This document shows positions 46,035-54,295 of a DNA stretch of 64,000 nt, piece after piece; position 1 is the stretch's first letter, and the number at the start of each line of letters is the position of its first letter. This DNA comes from Xenophilus aerolatus. GTDB lineage: Bacteria > Pseudomonadota > Gammaproteobacteria > Burkholderiales > Burkholderiaceae_C. The stretch is taken from assembly GCA_030418545.1 (NCBI GenBank), contig QAIB01000014.1:1-64000 (forward strand). The letters are read 5' to 3'. The notes under the pieces were generated by a model. The model was given only the letters and a program-made list of their open reading frames with translations, ran no database searches and was not told where the DNA came from. The translations under genes and the position numbers were made by a program.

Positions 46035-47006
46035 ATGTTCGACCGACTCAAGCGCATCGGCGCTGCCCTCGCCTTCGCCGCCTGCGGCGCCGCACTGGCA
46101 CAAGGTGCCTACCCGAGCCAGCCCATCAAGTGGATCGTGCCCTACGCCGCCGGCGGCGGCACCGACGCCGTCGCACGGCAATTGACGAATGCGATGCAGG
46201 CCTCGCTGGGCCAGCCGCTCGTGGTGGACAACCGCCCGGGCGCGTCGACCAACATCGGCGTCGCGGCGCTGATGCAGGCCAAGCCCGACGGCTACACCGT
46301 CATGCAGGCCGAGAACGCCGCGCTGCTGTTCAACGAGCACATGTTCGCCAAGCTGCCCTACAAGCCCGCCACGGACTTCAGCTACATCGGCGCCATCGGC
46401 CGCATCCCGATCCTGCTGGTGGTGCGCCAGGACCACCCGGCCCGCACGCTGGCCGAACTGATTGCCAGCGTGAAGGCGAACCCGGGCAAGGCCAGCTATG
46501 GGTCCGCAGGCGTGGGCTCGCCCCACCATATGGCGATGGAGCTCTTCAAGCAGAAGGCCGGCCTGGACATCGCGCACGTCGCCTACAAGGGCGCCGCCCC
46601 GGCCATCCAGGACCTGCTGGGCGGGCAGGTGCCGATGATGATGCTCGACCTCACGGCCGGCCGGCCGTACCTGGATTCGGGCAAGGTGCGGGCCCTCGCG
46701 GTCGCGCTCCCCCAGCGCAGCAAGGCCCTGCCCAACCTGCCGACCTTCGCCGAGCTCGGGTATCCCGACGTGAATGCCTTCGCCTACCAGGGCTTGATCG
46801 GCCCGGCCAACATGCCACCGGCGGTCGTGGACCGGCTCAATGCCGAACTGCGCAAGGCCCTGCAGTCCCCGGAGCTGCTCAAGGCCTTCGACACCCTCGG
46901 CCTGGAGCCCGCGCCCGGTACGCCGGAAGAGTTCCGCAGCACGGCACGTGCCCTCAGCGCGCACTGGGGCAAGGTCATCCGGACCTCGGGCGTTCAGCTG
47001 GACTGA
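46035..47006 (+). CDS. Bug/TctC family substrate-binding protein
   Basis: A 323-residue periplasmic protein with a Sec signal (residues 1-23, ending GAALAQG), then the Bug hallmarks YPSQPIKWIVPYAAGGGTD and VVDNRPGASTNIG. AAGGAGA lies 8 bases upstream of the ATG. It follows the aldolase gene in the same direction and ends at a hairpin terminator facing the urt operon. No TctAB genes are seen. The ligand is probably a short hydroxy- or keto-acid, by association only. Confidence 0.92.
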   Translation: MFDRLKRIGAALAFAACGAALAQGAYPSQPIKWIVPYAAGGGTDAVARQLTNAMQASLGQPLVVDNRPGASTNIGVAALMQAKPDGYTVMQAENAALLFNEHMFAKLPYKPATDFSYIGAIGRIPILLVVRQDHPARTLAELIASVKANPGKASYGSAGVGSPHHMAMELFKQKAGLDIAHVAYKGAAPAIQDLLGGQVPMMMLDLTAGRPYLDSGKVRALAVALPQRSKALPNLPTFAELGYPDVNAFAYQGLIGPANMPPAVVDRLNAELRKALQSPELLKAFDTLGLEPAPGTPEEFRSTARALSAHWGKVIRTSGVQLD

Positions 47007-47030
47007 GCGGCCGGGAGGCCGAGGAGAACA

Positions 47031-47070
47031 CGGGCGAAGAGGCCGGGACACCCGCGGCCTGTTCGCCCGT
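47031..47070. terminator. bidirectional hairpin terminator between Bug gene and urtE
   Basis: CGGGCGAAGAGGCC at 47031-47044 pairs with GGCCTGTTCGCCCG near 47056-47069 with a single mismatch, and TTT follows on the plus strand. It sits between two convergent 3' ends. Confidence 0.65.
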
Positions 47071-47077
47071 TTGGCGT

Positions 47078-47770
47078 TCAGATGGCGACGAGCTGCCGCA
47101 CTCCCTGCGCCTCCATGTCCTTGCCCAGGCCGCGGGCGATGACCTCGCCGCGCTCCATCACGAGGTAGTTGTCGGCCAGCTCCTGCGCGAAGTCGTAGTA
47201 CTGCTCGCACAGCACGATGGCCATGTTGCCGCGGTCGGCCAGCATGCGGATCACGCGGCCGATGTCCTTGATGATCGACGGCTGAATGCCCTCGGTGGGC
47301 TCGTCCAGGATCAGCAGCTTGGGGCCGGGCGCGAGGGCCCGCGCGATGGCCAGCTGCTGCTGCTGCCCGCCCGAGAGGTCGCCGCCACGGCGGTGCATGA
47401 ACTGCTTGAGGATCGGAAAGAGCTCGAACAGCTCCGCCGGGATCGGCGTGCTGCCGCTGCGATAGGCCAGGCCCATGCGCAGGTTCTCCTCGACGGTGAG
47501 CCGCGCGAAGATCTCGCGGCCCTGCGGCACGAAGCCCATGCCGGCGCGCGCGCGCTCGTAAGGGGTCTTTTTGTGCACGGGCTGGCCGTCGAACTCGATG
47601 CTGCCGCTCTTGATGGGCACCAGGCCCATGAGCGACTTGAGCAGCGTGGTCTTGCCCACGCCGTTGCGGCCCAGCAGCACGGTGACCTTGCCGAGCTGCG
47701 CCTCGAAGCTGACGTCCCGCAGGATGTGCGAGCCGCCGTAGTACTGGTGGATGTTCTTGACGGTGAGCAT
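47078..47770 (-). CDS. urtE: urea ABC transporter ATP-binding protein UrtE
   Basis: A 230-residue ABC ATPase of the branched-chain-amino-acid LivF type. It has Walker A GRNGVGKTT at 34-42, the signature LSGGQQQQ near 132-139, Walker B LLILDEPTEG and the H-loop-type VLCEQYYD, where a glutamine/tyrosine replaces histidine, as is usual for UrtE. It powers urea import with UrtD. AGGAG precedes the ATG. It is the last gene of the urt operon. In related species ureD would follow; here a terminator and an unrelated convergent gene follow. Confidence 0.95.
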   Translation of the reverse strand: MLTVKNIHQYYGGSHILRDVSFEAQLGKVTVLLGRNGVGKTTLLKSLMGLVPIKSGSIEFDGQPVHKKTPYERARAGMGFVPQGREIFARLTVEENLRMGLAYRSGSTPIPAELFELFPILKQFMHRRGGDLSGGQQQQLAIARALAPGPKLLILDEPTEGIQPSIIKDIGRVIRMLADRGNMAIVLCEQYYDFAQELADNYLVMERGEVIARGLGKDMEAQGVRQLVAI

Positions 47771-47800
47771 GAGAGGCTCCTGAATACGGGCATCCGCCTC

Positions 47801-48676
47801 TCAGCGGCCCAGATACACCTCGATCACCCGCTCGTCCGCCTGCACCTCGTCGAGCGTGCCCTGCGCGAGCACCGAGCCGTCGCACAGCACGGTGACGATC
47901 TCGGAAATGGTCTTGATGAAGCTCATGTCGTGCTCCACCACCATGAGCGAATGCTTGCCCTTGAGGGTGAGGAACAGCTCGGCGGTGCGCGCGGTCTCCT
48001 CGTCGGTCATGCCGGCGACGGGCTCGTCGAGCAGCAGCAGCTTGGGGTCCTGCATGAGCAGCATGCCGATCTCCAGCCACTGCTTCTGGCCGTGGCTCAG
48101 CAGGCCCGCCATGCGGTTCACGCTGGCGGCCAGGTGGATGGTCTGCAGCACCTCGGCCAGGCGGTCGCTCTGGGCCGAGTCGAGCTGGAAGAACATCGAC
48201 GGCCTGACGCCCTTGTCGGTCTTGAGCGCCAGCTCCAGGTTCTCGAACACCGTGAGCTGCTCGAAGACCGTGGGCTTCTGGAACTTGCGGCCGATGCCCA
48301 GCTGCGCGATCTCGGCTTCCTTGTGGCGCAGCAGGTCGATGGTGCTGCCGAAGTACACGGTGCCGCTGTCGGGCCGCGTCTTGCCGGTGATGATGTCCAT
48401 CATCGTGGTCTTGCCCGCGCCGTTGGGGCCGATGATGCAGCGCAGCTCGCCGGGCGCGATGTCCAGGCTCAGCTTGTTGATGGCCTTGAAGCCGTCGAAG
48501 CTGACGCTCACGTCCTCGAGGTAGAGGATGCGGCCGTGGGCAAGGTCGACCTCGCCCTCCACCTTCGGCCGGCCGTAGCCCGCCGCGCGGCCGCCCGATT
48601 CGGTCTGCTCGGCCAGGACGATGCCCTGGCTCTTCGCAAAGCGCTGGGCGCCGGATTCCATCAGATCGGGTGTCAT
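47801..48676 (-). CDS. urtD: urea ABC transporter ATP-binding protein UrtD
   Basis: A 291-residue ABC ATPase of the LivG type with a longer N-terminal lead of about 45 residues. Walker A GPNGAGKTT is near residue 83, the signature is LSHGQKQWLEIG (serine-histidine variant, typical for UrtD), Walker B reads LLLLDEPVAGM, and the H-loop is VVEHDM. The strong GGAGGT ribosome site lies inside the 20-residue mini-frame that spans the urtC-urtD gap, with a four-base overlap at the start. It lies 30 bases ahead of urtE. Confidence 0.95.
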   Translation of the reverse strand: MTPDLMESGAQRFAKSQGIVLAEQTESGGRAAGYGRPKVEGEVDLAHGRILYLEDVSVSFDGFKAINKLSLDIAPGELRCIIGPNGAGKTTMMDIITGKTRPDSGTVYFGSTIDLLRHKEAEIAQLGIGRKFQKPTVFEQLTVFENLELALKTDKGVRPSMFFQLDSAQSDRLAEVLQTIHLAASVNRMAGLLSHGQKQWLEIGMLLMQDPKLLLLDEPVAGMTDEETARTAELFLTLKGKHSLMVVEHDMSFIKTISEIVTVLCDGSVLAQGTLDEVQADERVIEVYLGR

Positions 48677-48735
48677 TCGGTCACCTCCGCGCTGCGCGCT
48701 GCGGTATTCGTCTTGGGAGCGGCCCGGCGACTCAT
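48673..48735 (-). CDS. 20-residue mini-frame bridging urtC and urtD
   Basis: An ATG at 48735 overlaps the urtC stop (ATGA), and its TGA at 48673-48675 overlaps the urtD ATG (ATGA). The 20 codons read MSRRAAPKTNTAARSAEVTE. An AAGGGGG site lies 8 bases upstream. A double overlap of this kind suggests a translation-coupling relay rather than a functional peptide. It may also be chance in a short gap. Confidence 0.4.
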   Translation of the reverse strand: MSRRAAPKTNTAARSAEVTE

Positions 48736-49952
48736 GCCTTCGCCCCCTTCACGTCCACCGCCAGCGGCGGCAGCGCAGCGGGCTCCACGCCCTCTTCCGC
48801 CGCCAGCGAGCGCTGCGCCTCGCGGCGGCCCTCGGTGATCGTCGGCGCAGCCTTCTCGCGCCGCAGCCACTTGCGCACCAGGCCCACGATGCCGTCGGGC
48901 AGGAACAGCGTGACGGCAATGAAGAGCGCGCCGAGGAAGTACAGCCAGTACTCGGGCGCGACCACCGTGAGCCAGCTCTTGGCGCCGTTGACGATGAAGG
49001 CGCCGATGATCGGCCCCAGCAGCGTGGCACGCCCGCCGACCGCGGCCCAGATCGCGATCTCGATCGAGTTGGCGGCGCTCATCTCGCCCGGATTGATGAT
49101 GCCCACCTGCGGCACGTACAGCGCGCCGGCCACGCCGCACATGACGGCGGAGATGACCCAGATCGTGAGCTTGTACGGCAGCGGGTTGTAGCCGCAGAAC
49201 ATGGTGCGCGACTCGGCGTCGCGAATGGCCTGCAGCACGCGGCCGAACTTGCTGCCGATGAGCCACTTGGCGAAGAGGAAGAAGGCCAGCAGCGTGATGC
49301 CCGTGAGCGCGAAGAGCGTCATGCGCATCTCCTGCGTGGCGATGGGAATGCCCAGGATGCGCTTGAAGTCGGTGAAGCCGTTGTTGCCGCCGAAACCCGT
49401 CTCGTTGCGGAAGAACAGCAGCATGGCCGCGAAGGTCATGGCCTGCGTGATGATCGAGAAGTACACGCCCTTGATGCGCGAGCGGAAGGCGAAGTAGCCG
49501 AACACGAAGGCGATGAGGCCCGGCACCGCGACGATGAGGAAGAGCGTGGCGATGAAGGAGTCGCTGAGCGTCCAGTGCCAGGGCAGCGTCTTCCAGTCGA
49601 GGAAGACCATGAAGTCCGGCAGGTCGCTCTTGTAGTTGCCGTCGCGGCCGATCTGGCGCATGAGGTACATGCCCATCATGTAGCCGCCCAGCGCGAAGAA
49701 CAGCCCGTGGCCCAGCGACAGGATGCCGGTGTAGCCCCAGATCAGGTCCATCGCCAGCGCGCAGATGGCGTAGCACATGATCTTGCCGACCAGCGCCACC
49801 GCGTAGTCGCTCATGTGGAAGGCGCTGTCGGCCGGCACCATGAGGTTGAGCACCGGCGCCAGCGCGCACACCACGATCAGCGCGACGAAGAAGGCCGTCC
49901 AGCCCTTGCCGCTGAGCAGCGGCGCCTTGGAGGGGAGTTCAACGCGTGCCAT
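48732..49952 (-). CDS. urtC: urea ABC transporter permease UrtC
   Basis: A 406-residue inner-membrane permease of the LivM type with about 9-10 helices and a hydrophilic C-terminal tail. Typical segments are SGKGWTAFFVALIVV, DLIWGYTGILSLGHG near residues 68-82, GGNNGFTDFK and IRDAESRTMFCGYN, the EAA-like coupling loop. With UrtB it forms the urea channel. The ATG at 49952 gives normal UrtC length. An in-frame ATG at 50075 would add 41 residues read through a palindromic repeat, which is unlikely to be native. Confidence 0.93.
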   Translation of the reverse strand: MARVELPSKAPLLSGKGWTAFFVALIVVCALAPVLNLMVPADSAFHMSDYAVALVGKIMCYAICALAMDLIWGYTGILSLGHGLFFALGGYMMGMYLMRQIGRDGNYKSDLPDFMVFLDWKTLPWHWTLSDSFIATLFLIVAVPGLIAFVFGYFAFRSRIKGVYFSIITQAMTFAAMLLFFRNETGFGGNNGFTDFKRILGIPIATQEMRMTLFALTGITLLAFFLFAKWLIGSKFGRVLQAIRDAESRTMFCGYNPLPYKLTIWVISAVMCGVAGALYVPQVGIINPGEMSAANSIEIAIWAAVGGRATLLGPIIGAFIVNGAKSWLTVVAPEYWLYFLGALFIAVTLFLPDGIVGLVRKWLRREKAAPTITEGRREAQRSLAAEEGVEPAALPPLAVDVKGAKA

Positions 49953-49980
49953 GAAGTCGTCCGAAAAGCGTAGCGAGCGG

Positions 49981-50046
49981 CCCGAGGTGGGGTTGAGGAG
50001 CGGAGCCGTACACCCGTACGGCGAGCACCGCAGGCCCCAGATCGGG
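49981..50046. repeat. 66-bp palindromic element in the urtB-urtC gap
   Basis: The arms CCCGAGGTGGGGTTGAGGAG and the complement of the CAGGCCCCAGATCGGG side pair imperfectly around a perfect core, GCCGTAC and GTACGGC. It lies in a 123-base gap inside the urt operon. The sequence stays open in two frames, one continuing urtC and one a 46-codon frame that overlaps the urtB stop (50079-49939). It looks like an inserted dispersed repeat. Confidence 0.65.
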
Positions 50047-50075
50047 ACGCGCAGTAGCTTTGCGGGCGGCTTCAT

Positions 50076-51668
50076 TCATGCTTCGGCGCTCCGGCCCTTG
50101 ATCGCGAAGATGCCCTGCGGCCGCTTCTGGATGAAGATGATGATGAAGACCAGCACCGCGATCTTGGCCAGCACCGCGCCGGCCCAGCCTTCGATGAACT
50201 TGTTCAGGATGCCCAGGCCCAGCGCCGCGTACACGGTGCCCGCGAGCTGGCCCACGCCGCCCATCACCACGACCATGAAGCTGTCGACGATGTAGCTCTG
50301 GCCAAGGTCGGGGCCGACATTGCCGATCTGGCTCAGCGCGCAGCCGGCCAGCCCGGCGATGCCCGAGCCCAGCGCGAAGGCGTAGGTGTCGATGCGTGCG
50401 GTGTTCACGCCCATGCAGGAAGCGATGGGGCGGTTCTGCGTCACGCCTCGCACGAACAGGCCCAGCCGCGTGCGGCCGATGAGCCAGCCCATGGCCAGCA
50501 GCACCAGGGCCGCGAACACGATGATGCCGATGCGGTTCCAGGGCAGCGTGAGGTTGGACAGCAGCTGCACGCCGCCGCTCATCCACGAGGGGTTCTCGAC
50601 GCCCACGTTCTGCGCGCCGAAGAGCGAGCGCACCAGCTGCTGCAGCATCAGGCTGATGCCCCAGGTGGCCAGCAGCGTCTCCAGCGGCCGGCCGTAGAGG
50701 AAGCGGATCACGCCGCGCTCGAGCACCGCGCCCACCAGCGCAGACGCGAGGAAGGACACCGGGATGGCGGCCACCAGGTACCAGCCGAACATCGACTCGG
50801 GCAGGAAGCGCTGGAACACGCCCTGCATGACGTAGGTGGCGTAGGCGCCGATCATCATCAGCTCGCCGTGCGCCATGTTGATGACGCCCATCAGGCCATA
50901 GGTGATGGCCAGGCCCAGCGCGGCCAGCAGCAGCACCGAGCCGAGGCTGATGCCGCTGAAGATGGCGCCCAGCCGGTCGCCCCAGACCAGCGCGCCGTCG
51001 ATGCTGGCGATGCTGGCCTGGATGGCGGCCTTGACATCGGCATCGGTCTCGTCGGCCAGGCGCTGGTTGAGCAGCAGCTTGGTGTCGGGGTTCTTGTTGT
51101 CGCCCAGGGCCTTGGCGGCGGCCAGGCGCTTGGCCTTGTCCTGGCTGCTCAGCAGCGAGGCGGCCTGCACCAGCTGCAGCTTCGCCTTGACGGCAGCGCT
51201 GGTCTCGGCGGCCAGCGCCTTGTCGATCAGCGGCACGCGCGATTCGTCGGGCTCCTTGAACAGGGCGTCGGCAGCCGCCAGCCTCACAGCCTCGTCCTTG
51301 CTCGACAGGCGCAGCCCGGCCTGCGCGGCGTCGATGGCGCTGCGCATGTAGTTGTTGTTGACCACGTCCTCGGCGTTGTCGGGCACCTTCAGCTCGGCGC
51401 CGGTCACCGGGTCGTAAGCCTTGTCGTCCCTGATGACGAAGACCTGCGTGTCGGTGTACTTCACCGCTTCGTCGGCCAGCGCCTGGATGAAGGCCTCGGT
51501 CTTGGCGTCGGCGTTGGCCACGGCCTTGTTCATGGCGGCGATGCGCTCGTCGGCGTCGCCCGAGGCCATGGCCTTGGCCTCGTCGGCGGTGAGCGCATGG
51601 GCTTGCGCCATGGCCAGCACTGCGAACAGGCAGGCGGCGCGCAGGGTTCGGCGCAGGATTGGAATCAC
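50076..51668 (-). CDS. urtB: urea ABC transporter permease UrtB
   Basis: A 530-residue permease. A signal peptide (residues 1-25) and a periplasmic helical domain of about 200 residues rich in LAAADAL-like HEAT-type repeats precede the LivH-type membrane domain (about 225-525: GVINMAHGELMMIGAY, GSGIAGLAGC). The long periplasmic domain is typical for UrtB. The start is GTG at 51668, with GAGGAT upstream; no ATG gives a proper signal. It is separated from urtA by a terminator-like hairpin. Confidence 0.94.
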   Translation of the reverse strand: MIPILRRTLRAACLFAVLAMAQAHALTADEAKAMASGDADERIAAMNKAVANADAKTEAFIQALADEAVKYTDTQVFVIRDDKAYDPVTGAELKVPDNAEDVVNNNYMRSAIDAAQAGLRLSSKDEAVRLAAADALFKEPDESRVPLIDKALAAETSAAVKAKLQLVQAASLLSSQDKAKRLAAAKALGDNKNPDTKLLLNQRLADETDADVKAAIQASIASIDGALVWGDRLGAIFSGISLGSVLLLAALGLAITYGLMGVINMAHGELMMIGAYATYVMQGVFQRFLPESMFGWYLVAAIPVSFLASALVGAVLERGVIRFLYGRPLETLLATWGISLMLQQLVRSLFGAQNVGVENPSWMSGGVQLLSNLTLPWNRIGIIVFAALVLLAMGWLIGRTRLGLFVRGVTQNRPIASCMGVNTARIDTYAFALGSGIAGLAGCALSQIGNVGPDLGQSYIVDSFMVVVMGGVGQLAGTVYAALGLGILNKFIEGWAGAVLAKIAVLVFIIIFIQKRPQGIFAIKGRSAEA

Positions 51669-51685
51669 GGCATCCTCGATGAGAG

Positions 51686-51720
51686 AAAAAAGGCCCGATC
51701 CGCCACAAGAGGATCGGGCC
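51686..51720 (-). terminator. attenuator/terminator between urtA and urtB
   Basis: On the minus strand, GGCCCGATCC and GGATCGGGCC form a perfect 10-bp stem with a 9-base loop, followed by TTTTTT. This is a classic intrinsic terminator 50 bases after the urtA stop. As urtB-E have no separate visible promoter, partial read-through would give more binding protein than membrane parts. Confidence 0.85.
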
Positions 51721-51769
51721 CCGGGTCGTCTGCAGCCCCGCAACGGATGCCGCGGGGCCGATGCAAGGC

Positions 51770-53041
51770 TCAGACCTTGCTCTTACCGTCCGGCTCGTCC
51801 TTCTTCTTGTCGTTGCCTTCGATGTACGGGCTCCAGGGCTTGGCCTTGACCGGCTCCTTGGTCTTCCACACCACCTTGAACTGGCCGTCGGCCTGGATCT
51901 CGCCGATGAACACCGACTTGTGCAGGTGGTGGTTCTTCTCGTCCATCTTGCTCACGATGCCCGAGGGTGCGTTGAAGGTCTGGCCGGCCATGGCGGCGAT
52001 GACCTTGTCGACGTCGGTGCTCTTGGCCTTCTCGACCGCCTGCTTCCACATGTTGATGCCGATGTAGGTCGCTTCCATCGGGTCGTTGGTCAGCGGCTTG
52101 TCCTTGTGGCCGGCGATGTTCTTGGCCTTGGCATAGGCCGACCACTTCTTGATGAACTCGGTGTTGGCCGGGCTCTTGATGCTCATGAAGTAGTTCCAGG
52201 CGGCCAGGTGGCCGACCAGCGGCTTGGTGTCGACGCCGCGCAGTTCTTCCTCGCCCACCGAGAAGGCGACGACCGGCACGTCCTTGGCCTTGAGGCCGGC
52301 GTTGCCCAGTTCCTTGTAAAAGGGCACGTTGGAGTCGCCGTTGATGGTCGACACGACGGCCGTCTTGCCGCCCTGGCTGAACTTCTTGATGTCGGCGACG
52401 ATGGTCTGGTAGTCGCTGTGGCCGAAGGGGGTGTACTTCTCGTCGATGTCGGAGTCCTTCACGCCCTTGCTCTTGAGGTAGGCGCGCAGGATCTTGTTGG
52501 TGGTGCGGGGGTACACGTAGTCGGTGCCCAGCAGCACCCAGCGCTTGGCGGCGCCGCCTTCCTTGCTCATCAGGTAGTCGACGGCGGGAATCGCCTGCTG
52601 GTTGGGCGCGGCGCCGGTGTAGAAGACGTTCTTGGACAGCTCTTCGCCTTCGTACTGCACGGGGTAGAACAGCAGGCCGTTCATTTCCTCGACGACCGGC
52701 AGCACCGACTTGCGCGACACCGAGGTCCAGCAGCCGAAGATGACCGAGACCTTGTCCTGGCCCAGCAGCTGCTTGGTCTTCTCGGCGAACAGGGGCCAGT
52801 TGGAGGCCGGGTCGACCACCACGGGCTCGAGCTTCTTGCCGAGCACGCCGCCCTTGGCGTTGATCTCGTCGATGGCCATCAGCACCGTGTCCTTGAGCAC
52901 GGTTTCCGAGATGGCCATGGTGCCGGACAGCGAGTGCAGCACGCCGACCTTGATGGTGTCCTGCGCGAAGGCAGGTGCGGCGCCCATCGCCGCGAGGGCG
53001 ACGCTGGCGGTGATCGCCTTGAGGGTGAATCGACGTTGCAT
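51770..53041 (-). CDS. urtA: urea ABC transporter substrate-binding protein UrtA
   Basis: A 423-residue periplasmic urea-binding protein with a Sec/Tat-like signal (residues 1-27, ending AFAQD). It shows the FmdD/UrtA features: IKVGVLHSLSGTMAISE at 30-46, FGCWTSVSRKSVLPVVEE, FYPVQYEGEE and NHHLHKSVFIGEI near the C-terminus. It delivers urea to UrtBC. The ATG is at 53041. Nitrogen-limitation control is usual in the family; no clear sigma-54 site was seen upstream, only an inverted repeat at 53113. Confidence 0.95.
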   Translation of the reverse strand: MQRRFTLKAITASVALAAMGAAPAFAQDTIKVGVLHSLSGTMAISETVLKDTVLMAIDEINAKGGVLGKKLEPVVVDPASNWPLFAEKTKQLLGQDKVSVIFGCWTSVSRKSVLPVVEEMNGLLFYPVQYEGEELSKNVFYTGAAPNQQAIPAVDYLMSKEGGAAKRWVLLGTDYVYPRTTNKILRAYLKSKGVKDSDIDEKYTPFGHSDYQTIVADIKKFSQGGKTAVVSTINGDSNVPFYKELGNAGLKAKDVPVVAFSVGEEELRGVDTKPLVGHLAAWNYFMSIKSPANTEFIKKWSAYAKAKNIAGHKDKPLTNDPMEATYIGINMWKQAVEKAKSTDVDKVIAAMAGQTFNAPSGIVSKMDEKNHHLHKSVFIGEIQADGQFKVVWKTKEPVKAKPWSPYIEGNDKKKDEPDGKSKV

Positions 53042-53112
53042 AAGGGCTCTTCTCCGGGTGGTGGTGTTGAAACGGTGGAGAGGAGTCTCAGTTGAACGAC
53101 GTATGGCGCAAA

Positions 53113-53128
53113 TACGCCGGGTGGCGTA
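53113..53128. promoter_or_regulatory. inverted repeat upstream of urtA
   Basis: TACGCC and GGCGTA flank GGGT, 70 bases upstream of the urtA start. A second overlapping pair (GTATGGCGC/ATACGCC) extends it to 53101. It may be an operator for the urt operon. No known consensus matches, so this is tentative. Confidence 0.35.
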
Positions 53129-53160
53129 CACGGCGCGCCGTGCCCGGGGCACGTGCGGCT

Positions 53161-54177
53161 TCAGGCGGAGGCGGTGCCGCGCAGGGCGCGCGCCACGAAG
53201 CGCCAGACCATGGCCGAGGCATCCGGCCCCTTGGGGTCGGAGTACGCACGCGCCGCGCCGCCGCTCCAGGCATGCCCCATGCCCCGCACGCGCACCAGCA
53301 GCACCTGCAGTGCGCCGCGGCGGCGGTACTCGACGAGCTCCATCGGCAGCCGCTGGCCGAGCTGCCGGGTCTGCAACGGCCCCGGCATGGCCTGCGAGGC
53401 GGTGGCCCAGGCTTGCGCGATCGCCTCGCCGCAAGCGAGCGACACGACCGTGTCGGCCGTGCCGTGCAGCACCAGCAGCGGCGGCAGCGGGCCGGCGGGG
53501 TCCAGGTGCGGTGGTCGGCGGCCGCGCATGGCGCTCAGGCCCGTGGCGGTGGAGTGGGCGGCGCCCGGCCCGACGCCCGCGGCCATGGCGACGGCGACGA
53601 AGCGCGAGGGATGCGTGGCCGCGAGCAGCGCCGCCAGGCTGGCACCCGCCGACAGGCCCGCCACGGCCACGCGCGCGGGGTCGGCGCCATAGAGCGTGCA
53701 GACCTGGTCGACGGCCGCCAGCACCGTGGCGGCCTCGGCGGCGGCACGGCCGGTGCGGGCGTCGAACCAGTTCCAGCAGCCCTGCGCATTGGCCAGGCGG
53801 TCCTGCTCCGGGTAAAGCACGAGGAAGCGGTGTTTATCGGCCAGGCGGTTCATGCGCGTGGCGACGGCGAAGTCGCGCCCGGTCTGGCCGCAGCCGTGCA
53901 GCATCACCAGCAGCGGCAGGCGCTCGCCCGTCAGGCGCGGGCCGGGCGGGCGGTACAGGTGGTAGCCCCGCGCGCCGGCCGGGCCGAGCGCCATGCCGGC
54001 GAGCCAGTCGCCCGGCCCGGGCGGCGGGCGGGTGCGCTCCTCGGCCGCCCGCTGCACCTGGCTGGCGACGCGCTTGCCGGCTTTCGTGGCCTGCCGCGTC
54101 ACCTGGCGCGTGAAGGCCTTCATCTGCCGCTGGTAGGCGCGCGTGAGGATGGTGGAGGCGGAGAGCTTGCGGGGCAT
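53161..54177 (-). CDS. PHB depolymerase family esterase (LpqC-like)
   Basis: A 338-residue alpha/beta hydrolase of the extracellular-PHB-depolymerase/feruloyl-esterase type. The oxyanion motif LHGCGQTGRDFA is near residues 93-104, the lipase box GLSAGAS near 169-175, an acid lies in LHGTADTVV and the histidine in GMGHAWSGG. An N-terminal basic helix (RAYQRQMKAFTRQVTRQATKAG region) replaces a clear signal peptide, as is common in this subfamily. The substrate may be a polyester oligomer. The gene stands alone. Confidence 0.88.
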   Translation of the reverse strand: MPRKLSASTILTRAYQRQMKAFTRQVTRQATKAGKRVASQVQRAAEERTRPPPGPGDWLAGMALGPAGARGYHLYRPPGPRLTGERLPLLVMLHGCGQTGRDFAVATRMNRLADKHRFLVLYPEQDRLANAQGCWNWFDARTGRAAAEAATVLAAVDQVCTLYGADPARVAVAGLSAGASLAALLAATHPSRFVAVAMAAGVGPGAAHSTATGLSAMRGRRPPHLDPAGPLPPLLVLHGTADTVVSLACGEAIAQAWATASQAMPGPLQTRQLGQRLPMELVEYRRRGALQVLLVRVRGMGHAWSGGAARAYSDPKGPDASAMVWRFVARALRGTASA

Positions 54178-54220
54178 GGGCGGCCGCCCACGGTAGCAGC
54201 TTCGGGCCGGTCACCCTCGG

Positions 54221-54255
54221 ATGCTATGAAAACAATAGCTGCCCGAGCAGGCTAT
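54221..54255. repeat. GCTAT/ATAGC repeat, reduced copy
   Basis: ATGCTATGAAAACAATAGCTGCCC is the distal half of the repeat seen at 9354 and 12382, without the G+C hairpin. It lies between the esterase and PPK2 genes. Confidence 0.5.
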
Positions 54256-54295
54256 GCGGGCGCCGCAGCCGGATTCGGCCGGGCCAAGCCGATGG

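Noticed and set aside
49952-50075. UrtC start at 50075, adding 41 residues
   Set aside because: The extension is encoded by a palindromic repeat and does not resemble UrtC N-termini; the ATG at 49952 gives normal length.
53042-53160. Sigma-54 promoter for urtA
   Set aside because: No TGGCAC-N5-TTGC-like pair with correct spacing was found; only inverted repeats are visible.
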